A stretch of DNA of 64,000 nt, from the NCBI RefSeq assembly GCF_036785885.1, contig NC_092323.1, forward strand, positions 6,704,501 through 6,768,500, written 5' to 3'. Shown piece by piece: positions 11,378-24,574 of the stretch (positions are counted from its first letter, which is position 1; every line of letters begins with the position of its first letter). Under the pieces are notes generated by a model. That model searched no databases. It saw only the letters and a program-made list of their open reading frames with translations, and was not told the origin of the DNA. The stretch is from Coffea arabica. Taxonomy: Eukaryota; Streptophyta; Magnoliopsida; Gentianales; Rubiaceae. Position numbers and translations under genes: made by a program.

Positions 11378-12443
11378 TTAGGAATGGCGTTTTGTCTGTG
11401 GGCCTTGTGGTTTTGGGGGAATGTAGACGTCCTCACCGTCCTACAGTAAGGCATAGAGTAATATATTGTCAGAAGAATAATTTTAAAAAGATAAGAAAGT
11501 CATTGAAAAAAATATTGAAAAACTACTTCTTTTTTTCCCCTCAATGCACAAATAAGAGACACTTTACCTCTGTTAACTTGATACGCAAATCAGTAGCCTG
11601 TTCATCTAAGGGCAGTAAAAATGCATCTGGCGGCACCGGTGGGAATTGAGGAGCATCTCCAGCATGCCCGTCTTCCTCTTCTTCCTAAGATAGAGAATAA
11701 AATAATTCTATTAATCATTCCATTAAGTAAAAATAACGTTTAATTAACAAATAATAATAAAACTCTAAAAAAACTTAATTACCAGTTCATCTAATTCTTG
11801 GACCACCTCCCCAGCCACAAAGTCTTCAACATCTGGCGGTAAAAATGCACCTGGCGGCACCGGTGGGAATTGAGGAGCATCTCCAGCATGCCCGTTTTCC
11901 TCTTCTTCCTAAGATAGAGAATAAAATAATTCTATTAACCATTCCATTAAGTAAAAATAACTTTTAATTAAAAAATAATAATAAAACTCTAAAAAAACTT
12001 AATTACCAGTTCATCTAATTCTTGGACCACCTCCCCAGCCACAAAGTCTTCAATATGGAAATGTAGATCCCCAGCATCACCTCCTTCAGCGTTTGGTTCA
12101 TCCGGTTCCTGTAAAAATGCATCTGGCGGCACCGGTGGGAACTGAGGAGCATCTCCAGCATGCCCGTCTTCCTCTTCTTCCTAAGATAAAGAATAAAATA
12201 ATTCTATTAATCATTTCATTAAGTAAAAATAACGTTTAATTAAAAAATAATAATAAAACTCTAAAAAAATTTAATTACCAGATCATCTAATTCTTGGACC
12301 ACCTCCCCAGCCACAAAGTCTTCAATATGGAATTGTAGATCCCCAGCATCACCTCCTTCAGTGTTTGGTTCATCCGGTTCCTGTAAAAATGCATCTGGCG
12401 GCAGTGCAGCAGCCTCTTCAGCATGAACTTCTCCTTCAACATC
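11378..12443 (-). CDS. Unit 1: acidic repeat-exon protein, 3' five exons (5' end missing)
   Basis: I do not recognise the family. Five exons can be read, all phase 0: A 12441-12443 down to 12279 (55 codons, exon span 12279-12443), B 12007-12180 (58), C 11783-11908 (42), D 11568-11684 (39), E 11378-11440 (20 plus TAA). B, C and D start EEEE(D/N)GHAGDAPQFPPVPP after acceptor ATCTTAG or TATCTTAG; A, B and C end EDFVAGEVVQEL(D/D/D)(D/E)L before donor GTAATT. E gives DGEDVYIPPKPQGPQTKRHS. The 214-residue stretch is acidic and Pro-rich, with no signal peptide or membrane segment in the visible part. A, B, C and D are clearly duplicates of one ancestral exon with its intron. Exon A has a good acceptor (GCGACAG) but no upstream coding exon can be found; upstream lie a Harbinger element and then the next unit. 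It may be a transcribed gene with an unseen first exon, or a 5'-truncated duplicate. Intact frames and splice sites argue against old decay. Confidence 0.6.
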
Positions 12444-12545
12444 CTGTCGCAATGTGAAAATTTTTTTTTTTCAAAATTTGAAACATTTATTAAAAGAGAG
12501 AGAGAGATAGAGAGATTAAATCTCAAAAAAAGACTTTTCCACTAA

Positions 12546-13141
12546 GGGTCCGTTTGTTTCGGGTCCTAATTTCCCGTGTTTGATTGCACAAAAGTTACTG
12601 AAAACATTTTCCTATGTAAAATATTTTCACTCATCTTATGGAAAACAACTTCCCTTCCAAACTTATTGAAGTTGTTTTCCGAAATGCATGCATCCCGCCT
12701 GTAGTATGTTTCAAACTTACTGAAAACATCTTGTAGTATGTTCTTTTTTTTTTTTAGTGTAAACAGGAGGATTCGAACCCAAAATCTCTTCCTTACACTC
12801 CCTCCCCCGTACCACCCAACCCTCCCCCTAGTATATTCAAAATAAAAAAAAAATCTCATTCTACTCATCCTATGCTAGTAATTAATTATATATAATAGGG
12901 ACATTCTTTTCTAGAGAAACTTTCAGCAGTGAGAGTGCAAGATATATGTCACAATAAGCATTGCATGTGATTGATATTTGACACTAAATTGCCAGCAATT
13001 TGTTTATTGGTTAAGGAGATATTTTTTATTCATATATACATTTCTCCAAGATTTTTTAAAGTTAAACAATGAGATAAATTTTCTTATTTTGCATGGGAAG
13101 AAGTATGTAGTTATAATGTGTAGAAAGTAAAGATAGAGATA
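12546..13141 (+). mobile_element. 3'-truncated PIF/Harbinger element in array unit 1 (repeated in each unit)
   Basis: It begins GGGTCCGTTTGTTTCGGG after TAA and matches the complete element at 39622-40427 until GATAGAGATAAA, where the match stops and the unit junction follows. The terminal ~170 bases with the right inverted repeat are missing. Equivalent copies start at about 15172, 17808, 20444, 23080, 25743 and 28405. The last continues for only 94 bases. Confidence 0.75.
12744..12828 (-). mobile_element. SINE-like insert within the Harbinger copy of unit 1
   Basis: On the minus strand it runs from GGGGGAGGGTTGGG to a poly-A tail and contains GGTTCGAATCC, a perfect RNA polymerase III B box. 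It is flanked by TAGTATGTTC and TAGTATATTC, a 10-bp target duplication with one change. Unit 1 lacks 10 bases of its AACCC repeat relative to units 2-6. Confidence 0.6.
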
Positions 13142-14003
13142 AATTTTCTTATTTTCTTATTTTTTACTGCACTTCATTTCATAAGCTCTACCCACTTCAA
13201 TATAAAATGCATACTAAGTTAGGCAAGGGACGCTAAACGATCACTGCAGCATTAATGAATTTGAAACCAATTCTTCCTCGGAAAATGCAGATTGGCCAGA
13301 AACACTAGTATAAACCGAAATCATCCGGGAGATTTTCCATCCCAGAATAACACAAACCATCTAAGAGTTCATCCGAACTTTCCAGTGACAAAGCACAACT
13401 CTCTAGTTCAAAAGGTTGAATTATAATTAGTCGTCTAATTAGCCAAAAGCGTGTAAGATAAACATATGTCTAGCGCTCTTAGCATTTTCATAAGATTTAC
13501 ACACTAAAATAGAATCTGCAGCAATTTAGGCGAGCAACACGTAACAATCACTTGGAAGACGCAGAACGGCCAGTAACATACTCAGAACAAATTGAAAGCA
13601 TGTAGTATTAGATTTTATATCACCAGAAGCTCCAAAAAATACCCAAACCCTTGAATTAGAAATTAGAGAGTTTCTCTCTCAATTCACTACGGTTATCCAT
13701 CTGTACGCTCCCAAAAGCATCAGTATTTCGCCTTGCTATGATATATTTCATAAAAGAATGCATCAAGAGCCCAGATTCAACAAGCCCACTGCTTTGCCAC
13801 AGTTGTCGAATCCTTCCGCAGTACAATGCCACTACTAACATGCATATGTCCGCTTTAGATATCGAATTAAGGACTCTACCTCTTATTACAGTTGCTTTGA
13901 GGAAGGAATTAAGCAAAATAGGTAAAGTTCAGGAGCAATTTCAAGTGCCGGAATCTTCCGGTTTATTCTATCCAGATTCCAGGGTCGACTCTTCTATCCA
14001 AAT

Positions 14004-15069
14004 TTAGGAATGGCGTTTTGTCTGTGGGCCTTGTGGTTTTGGGGGAATGTAGACGTCCTCACCGTCCTACAGTAAGGCATAGAGTAATATATTGTCAGAA
14101 GAATAATTTTAAAAAGATAAGAAAGTCATTGAAAAAAATATTGAAAAACTACTTCTTTTTTTCCCCTCAATGCACAAATAAGAGACACTTTACCTCTGTT
14201 AACTTGATACGCAAATCAGTAGCCTGTTCATCTAAGGGCAGTAAAAATGCATCTGGCGGCACCGGTGGGAATTGAGGAGCATCTCCAGCATGCCCGTCTT
14301 CCTCTTCTTCCTAAGATAGAGAATAAAATAATTCTATTAATCATTCCATTAAGTAAAAATAACGTTTAATTAACAAATAATAATAAAACTCTAAAAAAAC
14401 TTAATTACCAGTTCATCTAATTCTTGGACCACCTCCCCAGCCACAAAGTCTTCAACATCTGGCGGTAAAAATGCACCTGGCGGCACCGGTGGGAATTGAG
14501 GAGCATCTCCAGCATGCCCGTTTTCCTCTTCTTCCTAAGATAGAGAATAAAATAATTCTATTAACCATTCCATTAAGTAAAAATAACTTTTAATTAAAAA
14601 ATAATAATAAAACTCTAAAAAAACTTAATTACCAGTTCATCTAATTCTTGGACCACCTCCCCAGCCACAAAGTCTTCAATATGGAAATGTAGATCCCCAG
14701 CATCACCTCCTTCAGCGTTTGGTTCATCCGGTTCCTGTAAAAATGCATCTGGCGGCACCGGTGGGAACTGAGGAGCATCTCCAGCATGCCCGTCTTCCTC
14801 TTCTTCCTAAGATAAAGAATAAAATAATTCTATTAATCATTTCATTAAGTAAAAATAACGTTTAATTAAAAAATAATAATAAAACTCTAAAAAAATTTAA
14901 TTACCAGATCATCTAATTCTTGGACCACCTCCCCAGCCACAAAGTCTTCAATATGGAATTGTAGATCCCCAGCATCACCTCCTTCAGTGTTTGGTTCATC
15001 CGGTTCCTGTAAAAATGCATCTGGCGGCAGTGCAGCAGCCTCTTCAGCATGAACTTCTCCTTCAACATC
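14004..15069 (-). CDS. Unit 2: acidic repeat-exon protein, 3' five exons
   Basis: Same five-exon structure as unit 1, shifted by 2626 bases: exons 14905-15069, 14633-14806, 14409-14534, 14194-14310 and 14004-14066. Frames, splice sites and the stop codon are unchanged. Confidence 0.55.
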
Positions 15070-16639
15070 CTGTCGCAATGTGAAATTTTTTTTTTTTCAA
15101 AATTTGAAACATTTATTAAAAGAGAGAGAGAGATAGAGAGATTAAATCTCAAAAAAAGACTTTTCCACTAAGGGTCCGTTTGTTTCGGGTCCTAATTTCC
15201 CGTGTTTGATTGCACAAAAGTTACTGAAAACATTTTCCTATGTAAAATATTTTCACTCATCTTATGGAAAACAACTTCCCTTCCAAACTTATTGAAGTTG
15301 TTTTCCGAAATGCATGCATCCCGCCTGTAGTATGTTTCAAACTTACTGAAAACATCTTGTAGTATGTTCTTTTTTTTTTTTAGTGTAAACAGGAGGATTC
15401 GAACCCAAAATCTCTTCCTTACACTCCCTCCCCCGTACCACCCAACCCAACCCAACCCTCCCCCTAGTATATTCAAAATAAAAAAAAAATCTCATTCTAC
15501 TCATCCTATGCTAGTAATTAATTATATATAATAGGGACATTCTTTTCTAGAGAAACTTTCAGCAGTGAGAGTGCAAGATATATGTCACAATAAGCATTGC
15601 ATGTGATTGATATTTGACACTAAATTGCCAGCAATTTGTTTATTGGTTAAGGAGATATTTTTTATTCATATATACATTTCTCCAAGATTTTTTAAAGTTA
15701 AACAATGAGATAAATTTTCTTATTTTGCATGGGAAGAAGTATGTAGTTATAATGTGTAGAAAGTAAAGATAGAGATAAATTTTCTTATTTTCTTATTTTT
15801 TACTGCACTTCATTTCATAAGCTCTACCCACTTCAATATAAAATGCATACTAAGTTAGGCAAGGGACGCTAAACGATCACTGCAGCATTAATGAATTTGA
15901 AACCAATTCTTCCTCGGAAAATGCAGATTGGCCAGAAACACTAGTATAAACCGAAATCATCCGGGAGATTTTCCATCCCAGAATAACACAAACCATCTAA
16001 GAGTTCATCCGAACTTTCCAGTGACAAAGCACAACTCTCTAGTTCAAAAGGTTGAATTATAATTAGTCGTCTAATTAGCCAAAAGCGTGTAAGATAAACA
16101 TATGTCTAGCGCTCTTAGCATTTTCATAAGATTTACACACTAAAATAGAATCTGCAGCAATTTAGGCGAGCAACACGTAACAATCACTTGGAAGACGCAG
16201 AACGGCCAGTAACATACTCAGAACAAATTGAAAGCATGTAGTATTAGATTTTATATCACCAGAAGCTCCAAAAAATACCCAAACCCTTGAATTAGAAATT
16301 AGAGAGTTTCTCTCTCAATTCACTACGGTTATCCATCTGTACGCTCCCAAAAGCATCAGTATTTCGCCTTGCTATGATATATTTCATAAAAGAATGCATC
16401 AAGAGCCCAGATTCAACAAGCCCACTGCTTTGCCACAGTTGTCGAATCCTTCCGCAGTACAATGCCACTACTAACATGCATATGTCCGCTTTAGATATCG
16501 AATTAAGGACTCTACCTCTTATTACAGTTGCTTTGAGGAAGGAATTAAGCAAAATAGGTAAAGTTCAGGAGCAATTTCAAGTGCCGGAATCTTCCGGTTT
16601 ATTCTATCCAGATTCCAGGGTCGACTCTTCTATCCAAAT

Positions 16640-17705
16640 TTAGGAATGGCGTTTTGTCTGTGGGCCTTGTGGTTTTGGGGGAATGTAGACGTCCTCACCG
16701 TCCTACAGTAAGGCATAGAGTAATATATTGTCAGAAGAATAATTTTAAAAAGATAAGAAAGTCATTGAAAAAAATATTGAAAAACTACTTCTTTTTTTCC
16801 CCTCAATGCACAAATAAGAGACACTTTACCTCTGTTAACTTGATACGCAAATCAGTAGCCTGTTCATCTAAGGGCAGTAAAAATGCATCTGGCGGCACCG
16901 GTGGGAATTGAGGAGCATCTCCAGCATGCCCGTCTTCCTCTTCTTCCTAAGATAGAGAATAAAATAATTCTATTAATCATTCCATTAAGTAAAAATAACG
17001 TTTAATTAACAAATAATAATAAAACTCTAAAAAAACTTAATTACCAGTTCATCTAATTCTTGGACCACCTCCCCAGCCACAAAGTCTTCAACATCTGGCG
17101 GTAAAAATGCACCTGGCGGCACCGGTGGGAATTGAGGAGCATCTCCAGCATGCCCGTTTTCCTCTTCTTCCTAAGATAGAGAATAAAATAATTCTATTAA
17201 CCATTCCATTAAGTAAAAATAACTTTTAATTAAAAAATAATAATAAAACTCTAAAAAAACTTAATTACCAGTTCATCTAATTCTTGGACCACCTCCCCAG
17301 CCACAAAGTCTTCAATATGGAAATGTAGATCCCCAGCATCACCTCCTTCAGCGTTTGGTTCATCCGGTTCCTGTAAAAATGCATCTGGCGGCACCGGTGG
17401 GAACTGAGGAGCATCTCCAGCATGCCCGTCTTCCTCTTCTTCCTAAGATAAAGAATAAAATAATTCTATTAATCATTTCATTAAGTAAAAATAACGTTTA
17501 ATTAAAAAATAATAATAAAACTCTAAAAAAATTTAATTACCAGATCATCTAATTCTTGGACCACCTCCCCAGCCACAAAGTCTTCAATATGGAATTGTAG
17601 ATCCCCAGCATCACCTCCTTCAGTGTTTGGTTCATCCGGTTCCTGTAAAAATGCATCTGGCGGCAGTGCAGCAGCCTCTTCAGCATGAACTTCTCCTTCA
17701 ACATC
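16640..17705 (-). CDS. Unit 3: acidic repeat-exon protein, 3' five exons
   Basis: Same structure, shifted by 5262 bases from unit 1: exons 17541-17705, 17269-17442, 17045-17170, 16830-16946 and 16640-16702. No frame or splice-site damage was seen. Confidence 0.55.
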
Positions 17706-19275
17706 CTGTCGCAATGTGAAATTTTTTTTTTTTCAAAATTTGAAACATTTATTAAAAGAGAGAGAGAGATAGAGAGATTAAATCTCAAAAAAAGACTTTT
17801 CCACTAAGGGTCCGTTTGTTTCGGGTCCTAATTTCCCGTGTTTGATTGCACAAAAGTTACTGAAAACATTTTCCTATGTAAAATATTTTCACTCATCTTA
17901 TGGAAAACAACTTCCCTTCCAAACTTATTGAAGTTGTTTTCCGAAATGCATGCATCCCGCCTGTAGTATGTTTCAAACTTACTGAAAACATCTTGTAGTA
18001 TGTTCTTTTTTTTTTTTAGTGTAAACAGGAGGATTCGAACCCAAAATCTCTTCCTTACACTCCCTCCCCCGTACCACCCAACCCAACCCAACCCTCCCCC
18101 TAGTATATTCAAAATAAAAAAAAAATCTCATTCTACTCATCCTATGCTAGTAATTAATTATATATAATAGGGACATTCTTTTCTAGAGAAACTTTCAGCA
18201 GTGAGAGTGCAAGATATATGTCACAATAAGCATTGCATGTGATTGATATTTGACACTAAATTGCCAGCAATTTGTTTATTGGTTAAGGAGATATTTTTTA
18301 TTCATATATACATTTCTCCAAGATTTTTTAAAGTTAAACAATGAGATAAATTTTCTTATTTTGCATGGGAAGAAGTATGTAGTTATAATGTGTAGAAAGT
18401 AAAGATAGAGATAAATTTTCTTATTTTCTTATTTTTTACTGCACTTCATTTCATAAGCTCTACCCACTTCAATATAAAATGCATACTAAGTTAGGCAAGG
18501 GACGCTAAACGATCACTGCAGCATTAATGAATTTGAAACCAATTCTTCCTCGGAAAATGCAGATTGGCCAGAAACACTAGTATAAACCGAAATCATCCGG
18601 GAGATTTTCCATCCCAGAATAACACAAACCATCTAAGAGTTCATCCGAACTTTCCAGTGACAAAGCACAACTCTCTAGTTCAAAAGGTTGAATTATAATT
18701 AGTCGTCTAATTAGCCAAAAGCGTGTAAGATAAACATATGTCTAGCGCTCTTAGCATTTTCATAAGATTTACACACTAAAATAGAATCTGCAGCAATTTA
18801 GGCGAGCAACACGTAACAATCACTTGGAAGACGCAGAACGGCCAGTAACATACTCAGAACAAATTGAAAGCATGTAGTATTAGATTTTATATCACCAGAA
18901 GCTCCAAAAAATACCCAAACCCTTGAATTAGAAATTAGAGAGTTTCTCTCTCAATTCACTACGGTTATCCATCTGTACGCTCCCAAAAGCATCAGTATTT
19001 CGCCTTGCTATGATATATTTCATAAAAGAATGCATCAAGAGCCCAGATTCAACAAGCCCACTGCTTTGCCACAGTTGTCGAATCCTTCCGCAGTACAATG
19101 CCACTACTAACATGCATATGTCCGCTTTAGATATCGAATTAAGGACTCTACCTCTTATTACAGTTGCTTTGAGGAAGGAATTAAGCAAAATAGGTAAAGT
19201 TCAGGAGCAATTTCAAGTGCCGGAATCTTCCGGTTTATTCTATCCAGATTCCAGGGTCGACTCTTCTATCCAAAT

Positions 19276-20341
19276 TTAGGAATGGCGTTTTGTCTGTGGG
19301 CCTTGTGGTTTTGGGGGAATGTAGACGTCCTCACCGTCCTACAGTAAGGCATAGAGTAATATATTGTCAGAAGAATAATTTTAAAAAGATAAGAAAGTCA
19401 TTGAAAAAAATATTGAAAAACTACTTCTTTTTTTCCCCTCAATGCACAAATAAGAGACACTTTACCTCTGTTAACTTGATACGCAAATCAGTAGCCTGTT
19501 CATCTAAGGGCAGTAAAAATGCATCTGGCGGCACCGGTGGGAATTGAGGAGCATCTCCAGCATGCCCGTCTTCCTCTTCTTCCTAAGATAGAGAATAAAA
19601 TAATTCTATTAATCATTCCATTAAGTAAAAATAACGTTTAATTAACAAATAATAATAAAACTCTAAAAAAACTTAATTACCAGTTCATCTAATTCTTGGA
19701 CCACCTCCCCAGCCACAAAGTCTTCAACATCTGGCGGTAAAAATGCACCTGGCGGCACCGGTGGGAATTGAGGAGCATCTCCAGCATGCCCGTTTTCCTC
19801 TTCTTCCTAAGATAGAGAATAAAATAATTCTATTAACCATTCCATTAAGTAAAAATAACTTTTAATTAAAAAATAATAATAAAACTCTAAAAAAACTTAA
19901 TTACCAGTTCATCTAATTCTTGGACCACCTCCCCAGCCACAAAGTCTTCAATATGGAAATGTAGATCCCCAGCATCACCTCCTTCAGCGTTTGGTTCATC
20001 CGGTTCCTGTAAAAATGCATCTGGCGGCACCGGTGGGAACTGAGGAGCATCTCCAGCATGCCCGTCTTCCTCTTCTTCCTAAGATAAAGAATAAAATAAT
20101 TCTATTAATCATTTCATTAAGTAAAAATAACGTTTAATTAAAAAATAATAATAAAACTCTAAAAAAATTTAATTACCAGATCATCTAATTCTTGGACCAC
20201 CTCCCCAGCCACAAAGTCTTCAATATGGAATTGTAGATCCCCAGCATCACCTCCTTCAGTGTTTGGTTCATCCGGTTCCTGTAAAAATGCATCTGGCGGC
20301 AGTGCAGCAGCCTCTTCAGCATGAACTTCTCCTTCAACATC
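19276..20341 (-). CDS. Unit 4: acidic repeat-exon protein, 3' five exons
   Basis: Same structure, shifted by 7898 bases from unit 1: exons 20177-20341, 19905-20078, 19681-19806, 19466-19582 and 19276-19338. No frame or splice-site damage was seen. Confidence 0.55.
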
Positions 20342-21911
20342 CTGTCGCAATGTGAAAATTTTTTTTTTTCAAAATTTGAAACATTTATTAAAAGAGAGAG
20401 AGAGATAGAGAGATTAAATCTCAAAAAAAGACTTTTCCACTAAGGGTCCGTTTGTTTCGGGTCCTAATTTCCCGTGTTTGATTGCACAAAAGTTACTGAA
20501 AACATTTTCCTATGTAAAATATTTTCACTCATCTTATGGAAAACAACTTCCCTTCCAAACTTATTGAAGTTGTTTTCCGAAATGCATGCATCCCGCCTGT
20601 AGTATGTTTCAAACTTACTGAAAACATCTTGTAGTATGTTCTTTTTTTTTTTTAGTGTAAACAGGAGGATTCGAACCCAAAATCTCTTCCTTACACTCCC
20701 TCCCCCGTACCACCCAACCCAACCCAACCCTCCCCCTAGTATATTCAAAATAAAAAAAAAATCTCATTCTACTCATCCTATGCTAGTAATTAATTATATA
20801 TAATAGGGACATTCTTTTCTAGAGAAACTTTCAGCAGTGAGAGTGCAAGATATATGTCACAATAAGCATTGCATGTGATTGATATTTGACACTAAATTGC
20901 CAGCAATTTGTTTATTGGTTAAGGAGATATTTTTTATTCATATATACATTTCTCCAAGATTTTTTAAAGTTAAACAATGAGATAAATTTTCTTATTTTGC
21001 ATGGGAAGAAGTATGTAGTTATAATGTGTAGAAAGTAAAGATAGAGATAAATTTTCTTATTTTCTTATTTTTTACTGCACTTCATTTCATAAGCTCTACC
21101 CACTTCAATATAAAATGCATACTAAGTTAGGCAAGGGACGCTAAACGATCACTGCAGCATTAATGAATTTGAAACCAATTCTTCCTCGGAAAATGCAGAT
21201 TGGCCAGAAACACTAGTATAAACCGAAATCATCCGGGAGATTTTCCATCCCAGAATAACACAAACCATCTAAGAGTTCATCCGAACTTTCCAGTGACAAA
21301 GCACAACTCTCTAGTTCAAAAGGTTGAATTATAATTAGTCGTCTAATTAGCCAAAAGCGTGTAAGATAAACATATGTCTAGCGCTCTTAGCATTTTCATA
21401 AGATTTACACACTAAAATAGAATCTGCAGCAATTTAGGCGAGCAACACGTAACAATCACTTGGAAGACGCAGAACGGCCAGTAACATACTCAGAACAAAT
21501 TGAAAGCATGTAGTATTAGATTTTATATCACCAGAAGCTCCAAAAAATACCCAAACCCTTGAATTAGAAATTAGAGAGTTTCTCTCTCAATTCACTACGG
21601 TTATCCATCTGTACGCTCCCAAAAGCATCAGTATTTCGCCTTGCTATGATATATTTCATAAAAGAATGCATCAAGAGCCCAGATTCAACAAGCCCACTGC
21701 TTTGCCACAGTTGTCGAATCCTTCCGCAGTACAATGCCACTACTAACATGCATATGTCCGCTTTAGATATCGAATTAAGGACTCTACCTCTTATTACAGT
21801 TGCTTTGAGGAAGGAATTAAGCAAAATAGGTAAAGTTCAGGAGCAATTTCAAGTGCCGGAATCTTCCGGTTTATTCTATCCAGATTCCAGGGTCGACTCT
21901 TCTATCCAAAT

Positions 21912-22977
21912 TTAGGAATGGCGTTTTGTCTGTGGGCCTTGTGGTTTTGGGGGAATGTAGACGTCCTCACCGTCCTACAGTAAGGCATAGAGTAATATAT
22001 TGTCAGAAGAATAATTTTAAAAAGATAAGAAAGTCATTGAAAAAAATATTGAAAAACTACTTCTTTTTTTCCCCTCAATGCACAAATAAGAGACACTTTA
22101 CCTCTGTTAACTTGATACGCAAATCAGTAGCCTGTTCATCTAAGGGCAGTAAAAATGCATCTGGCGGCACCGGTGGGAATTGAGGAGCATCTCCAGCATG
22201 CCCGTCTTCCTCTTCTTCCTAAGATAGAGAATAAAATAATTCTATTAATCATTCCATTAAGTAAAAATAACGTTTAATTAACAAATAATAATAAAACTCT
22301 AAAAAAACTTAATTACCAGTTCATCTAATTCTTGGACCACCTCCCCAGCCACAAAGTCTTCAACATCTGGCGGTAAAAATGCACCTGGCGGCACCGGTGG
22401 GAATTGAGGAGCATCTCCAGCATGCCCGTTTTCCTCTTCTTCCTAAGATAGAGAATAAAATAATTCTATTAACCATTCCATTAAGTAAAAATAACTTTTA
22501 ATTAAAAAATAATAATAAAACTCTAAAAAAACTTAATTACCAGTTCATCTAATTCTTGGACCACCTCCCCAGCCACAAAGTCTTCAATATGGAAATGTAG
22601 ATCCCCAGCATCACCTCCTTCAGCGTTTGGTTCATCCGGTTCCTGTAAAAATGCATCTGGCGGCACCGGTGGGAACTGAGGAGCATCTCCAGCATGCCCG
22701 TCTTCCTCTTCTTCCTAAGATAAAGAATAAAATAATTCTATTAATCATTTCATTAAGTAAAAATAACGTTTAATTAAAAAATAATAATAAAACTCTAAAA
22801 AAATTTAATTACCAGATCATCTAATTCTTGGACCACCTCCCCAGCCACAAAGTCTTCAATATGGAATTGTAGATCCCCAGCATCACCTCCTTCAGTGTTT
22901 GGTTCATCCGGTTCCTGTAAAAATGCATCTGGCGGCAGTGCAGCAGCCTCTTCAGCATGAACTTCTCCTTCAACATC
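21912..22977 (-). CDS. Unit 5: acidic repeat-exon protein, 3' five exons
   Basis: Same structure, shifted by 10534 bases from unit 1: exons 22813-22977, 22541-22714, 22317-22442, 22102-22218 and 21912-21974. The unit differs outside the exons, by an intact AAAATATTTTCC duplication at 23100-23129 and a changed GA run at 23026-23050. Confidence 0.55.
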
Positions 22978-24574
22978 CTGTCGCAATGTGAAAATTTTTT
23001 TTTTTCAAAATTTGAAACATTTATTAAGAAGAGAGAGAGAGATAGAGAGATTAAATCTCAAAAAAAGACTTTTCCACTAAGGGTCCGTTTGTTTCGGGTG
23101 AAAATATTTTCCAGGAAAATATTTTCCTAATTTCCCGTGTTTGATTGCACAAAAGTTACTGAAAACATTTTCCTATGTAAAATATTTTCACTCATCTTAT
23201 GGAAAACAACTTCCCTTCCAAACTTATTGAAGTTGTTTTCCGAAATGCATGCATCCCGCCTGTAGTATGTTTCAAACTTACTGAAAACATCTTGTAGTAT
23301 GTTCTTTTTTTTTTTTAGTGTAAACAGGAGGATTCGAACCCAAAATCTCTTCCTTACACTCCCTCCCCCGTACCACCCAACCCAACCCAACCCTCCCCCT
23401 AGTATATTCAAAATAAAAAAAAAATCTCATTCTACTCATCCTATGCTAGTAATTAATTATATATAATAGGGACATTCTTTTCTAGAGAAACTTTCAGCAG
23501 TGAGAGTGCAAGATATATGTCACAATAAGCATTGCATGTGATTGATATTTGACACTAAATTGCCAGCAATTTGTTTATTGGTTAAGGAGATATTTTTTAT
23601 TCATATATACATTTCTCCAAGATTTTTTAAAGTTAAACAATGAGATAAATTTTCTTATTTTGCATGGGAAGAAGTATGTAGTTATAATGTGTAGAAAGTA
23701 AAGATAGAGATAAATTTTCTTATTTTCTTATTTTTTACTGCACTTCATTTCATAAGCTCTACCCACTTCAATATAAAATGCATACTAAGTTAGGCAAGGG
23801 ACGCTAAACGATCACTGCAGCATTAATGAATTTGAAACCAATTCTTCCTCGGAAAATGCAGATTGGCCAGAAACACTAGTATAAACCGAAATCATCCGGG
23901 AGATTTTCCATCCCAGAATAACACAAACCATCTAAGAGTTCATCCGAACTTTCCAGTGACAAAGCACAACTCTCTAGTTCAAAAGGTTGAATTATAATTA
24001 GTCGTCTAATTAGCCAAAAGCGTGTAAGATAAACATATGTCTAGCGCTCTTAGCATTTTCATAAGATTTACACACTAAAATAGAATCTGCAGCAATTTAG
24101 GCGAGCAACACGTAACAATCACTTGGAAGACGCAGAACGGCCAGTAACATACTCAGAACAAATTGAAAGCATGTAGTATTAGATTTTATATCACCAGAAG
24201 CTCCAAAAAATACCCAAACCCTTGAATTAGAAATTAGAGAGTTTCTCTCTCAATTCACTACGGTTATCCATCTGTACGCTCCCAAAAGCATCAGTATTTC
24301 GCCTTGCTATGATATATTTCATAAAAGAATGCATCAAGAGCCCAGATTCAACAAGCCCACTGCTTTGCCACAGTTGTCGAATCCTTCCGCAGTACAATGC
24401 CACTACTAACATGCATATGTCCGCTTTAGATATCGAATTAAGGACTCTACCTCTTATTACAGTTGCTTTGAGGAAGGAATTAAGCAAAATAGGTAAAGTT
24501 CAGGAGCAATTTCAAGTGCCGGAATCTTCCGGTTTATTCTATCCAGATTCCAGGGTCGACTCTTCTATCCAAAT

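Noticed and set aside
11112..11649. Two plus-strand frames of 89 and 85 codons repeated in every unit
   Set aside because: They are antisense to exons D and E and their 3' region; their sequence shows poly-Lys and low-complexity composition.
12765..12780. tRNA gene suggested by GGATTCGAACCC
   Set aside because: Only the B-box half is present; there is no acceptor stem or cloverleaf, and the motif sits in a SINE-like insert.
12566..12868. Minus-strand ~100-codon frame in the array and at 39668-39979
   Set aside because: It lies wholly in the Harbinger element and its SINE-like insert; the G-rich AACCC repeat creates an accidental frame.
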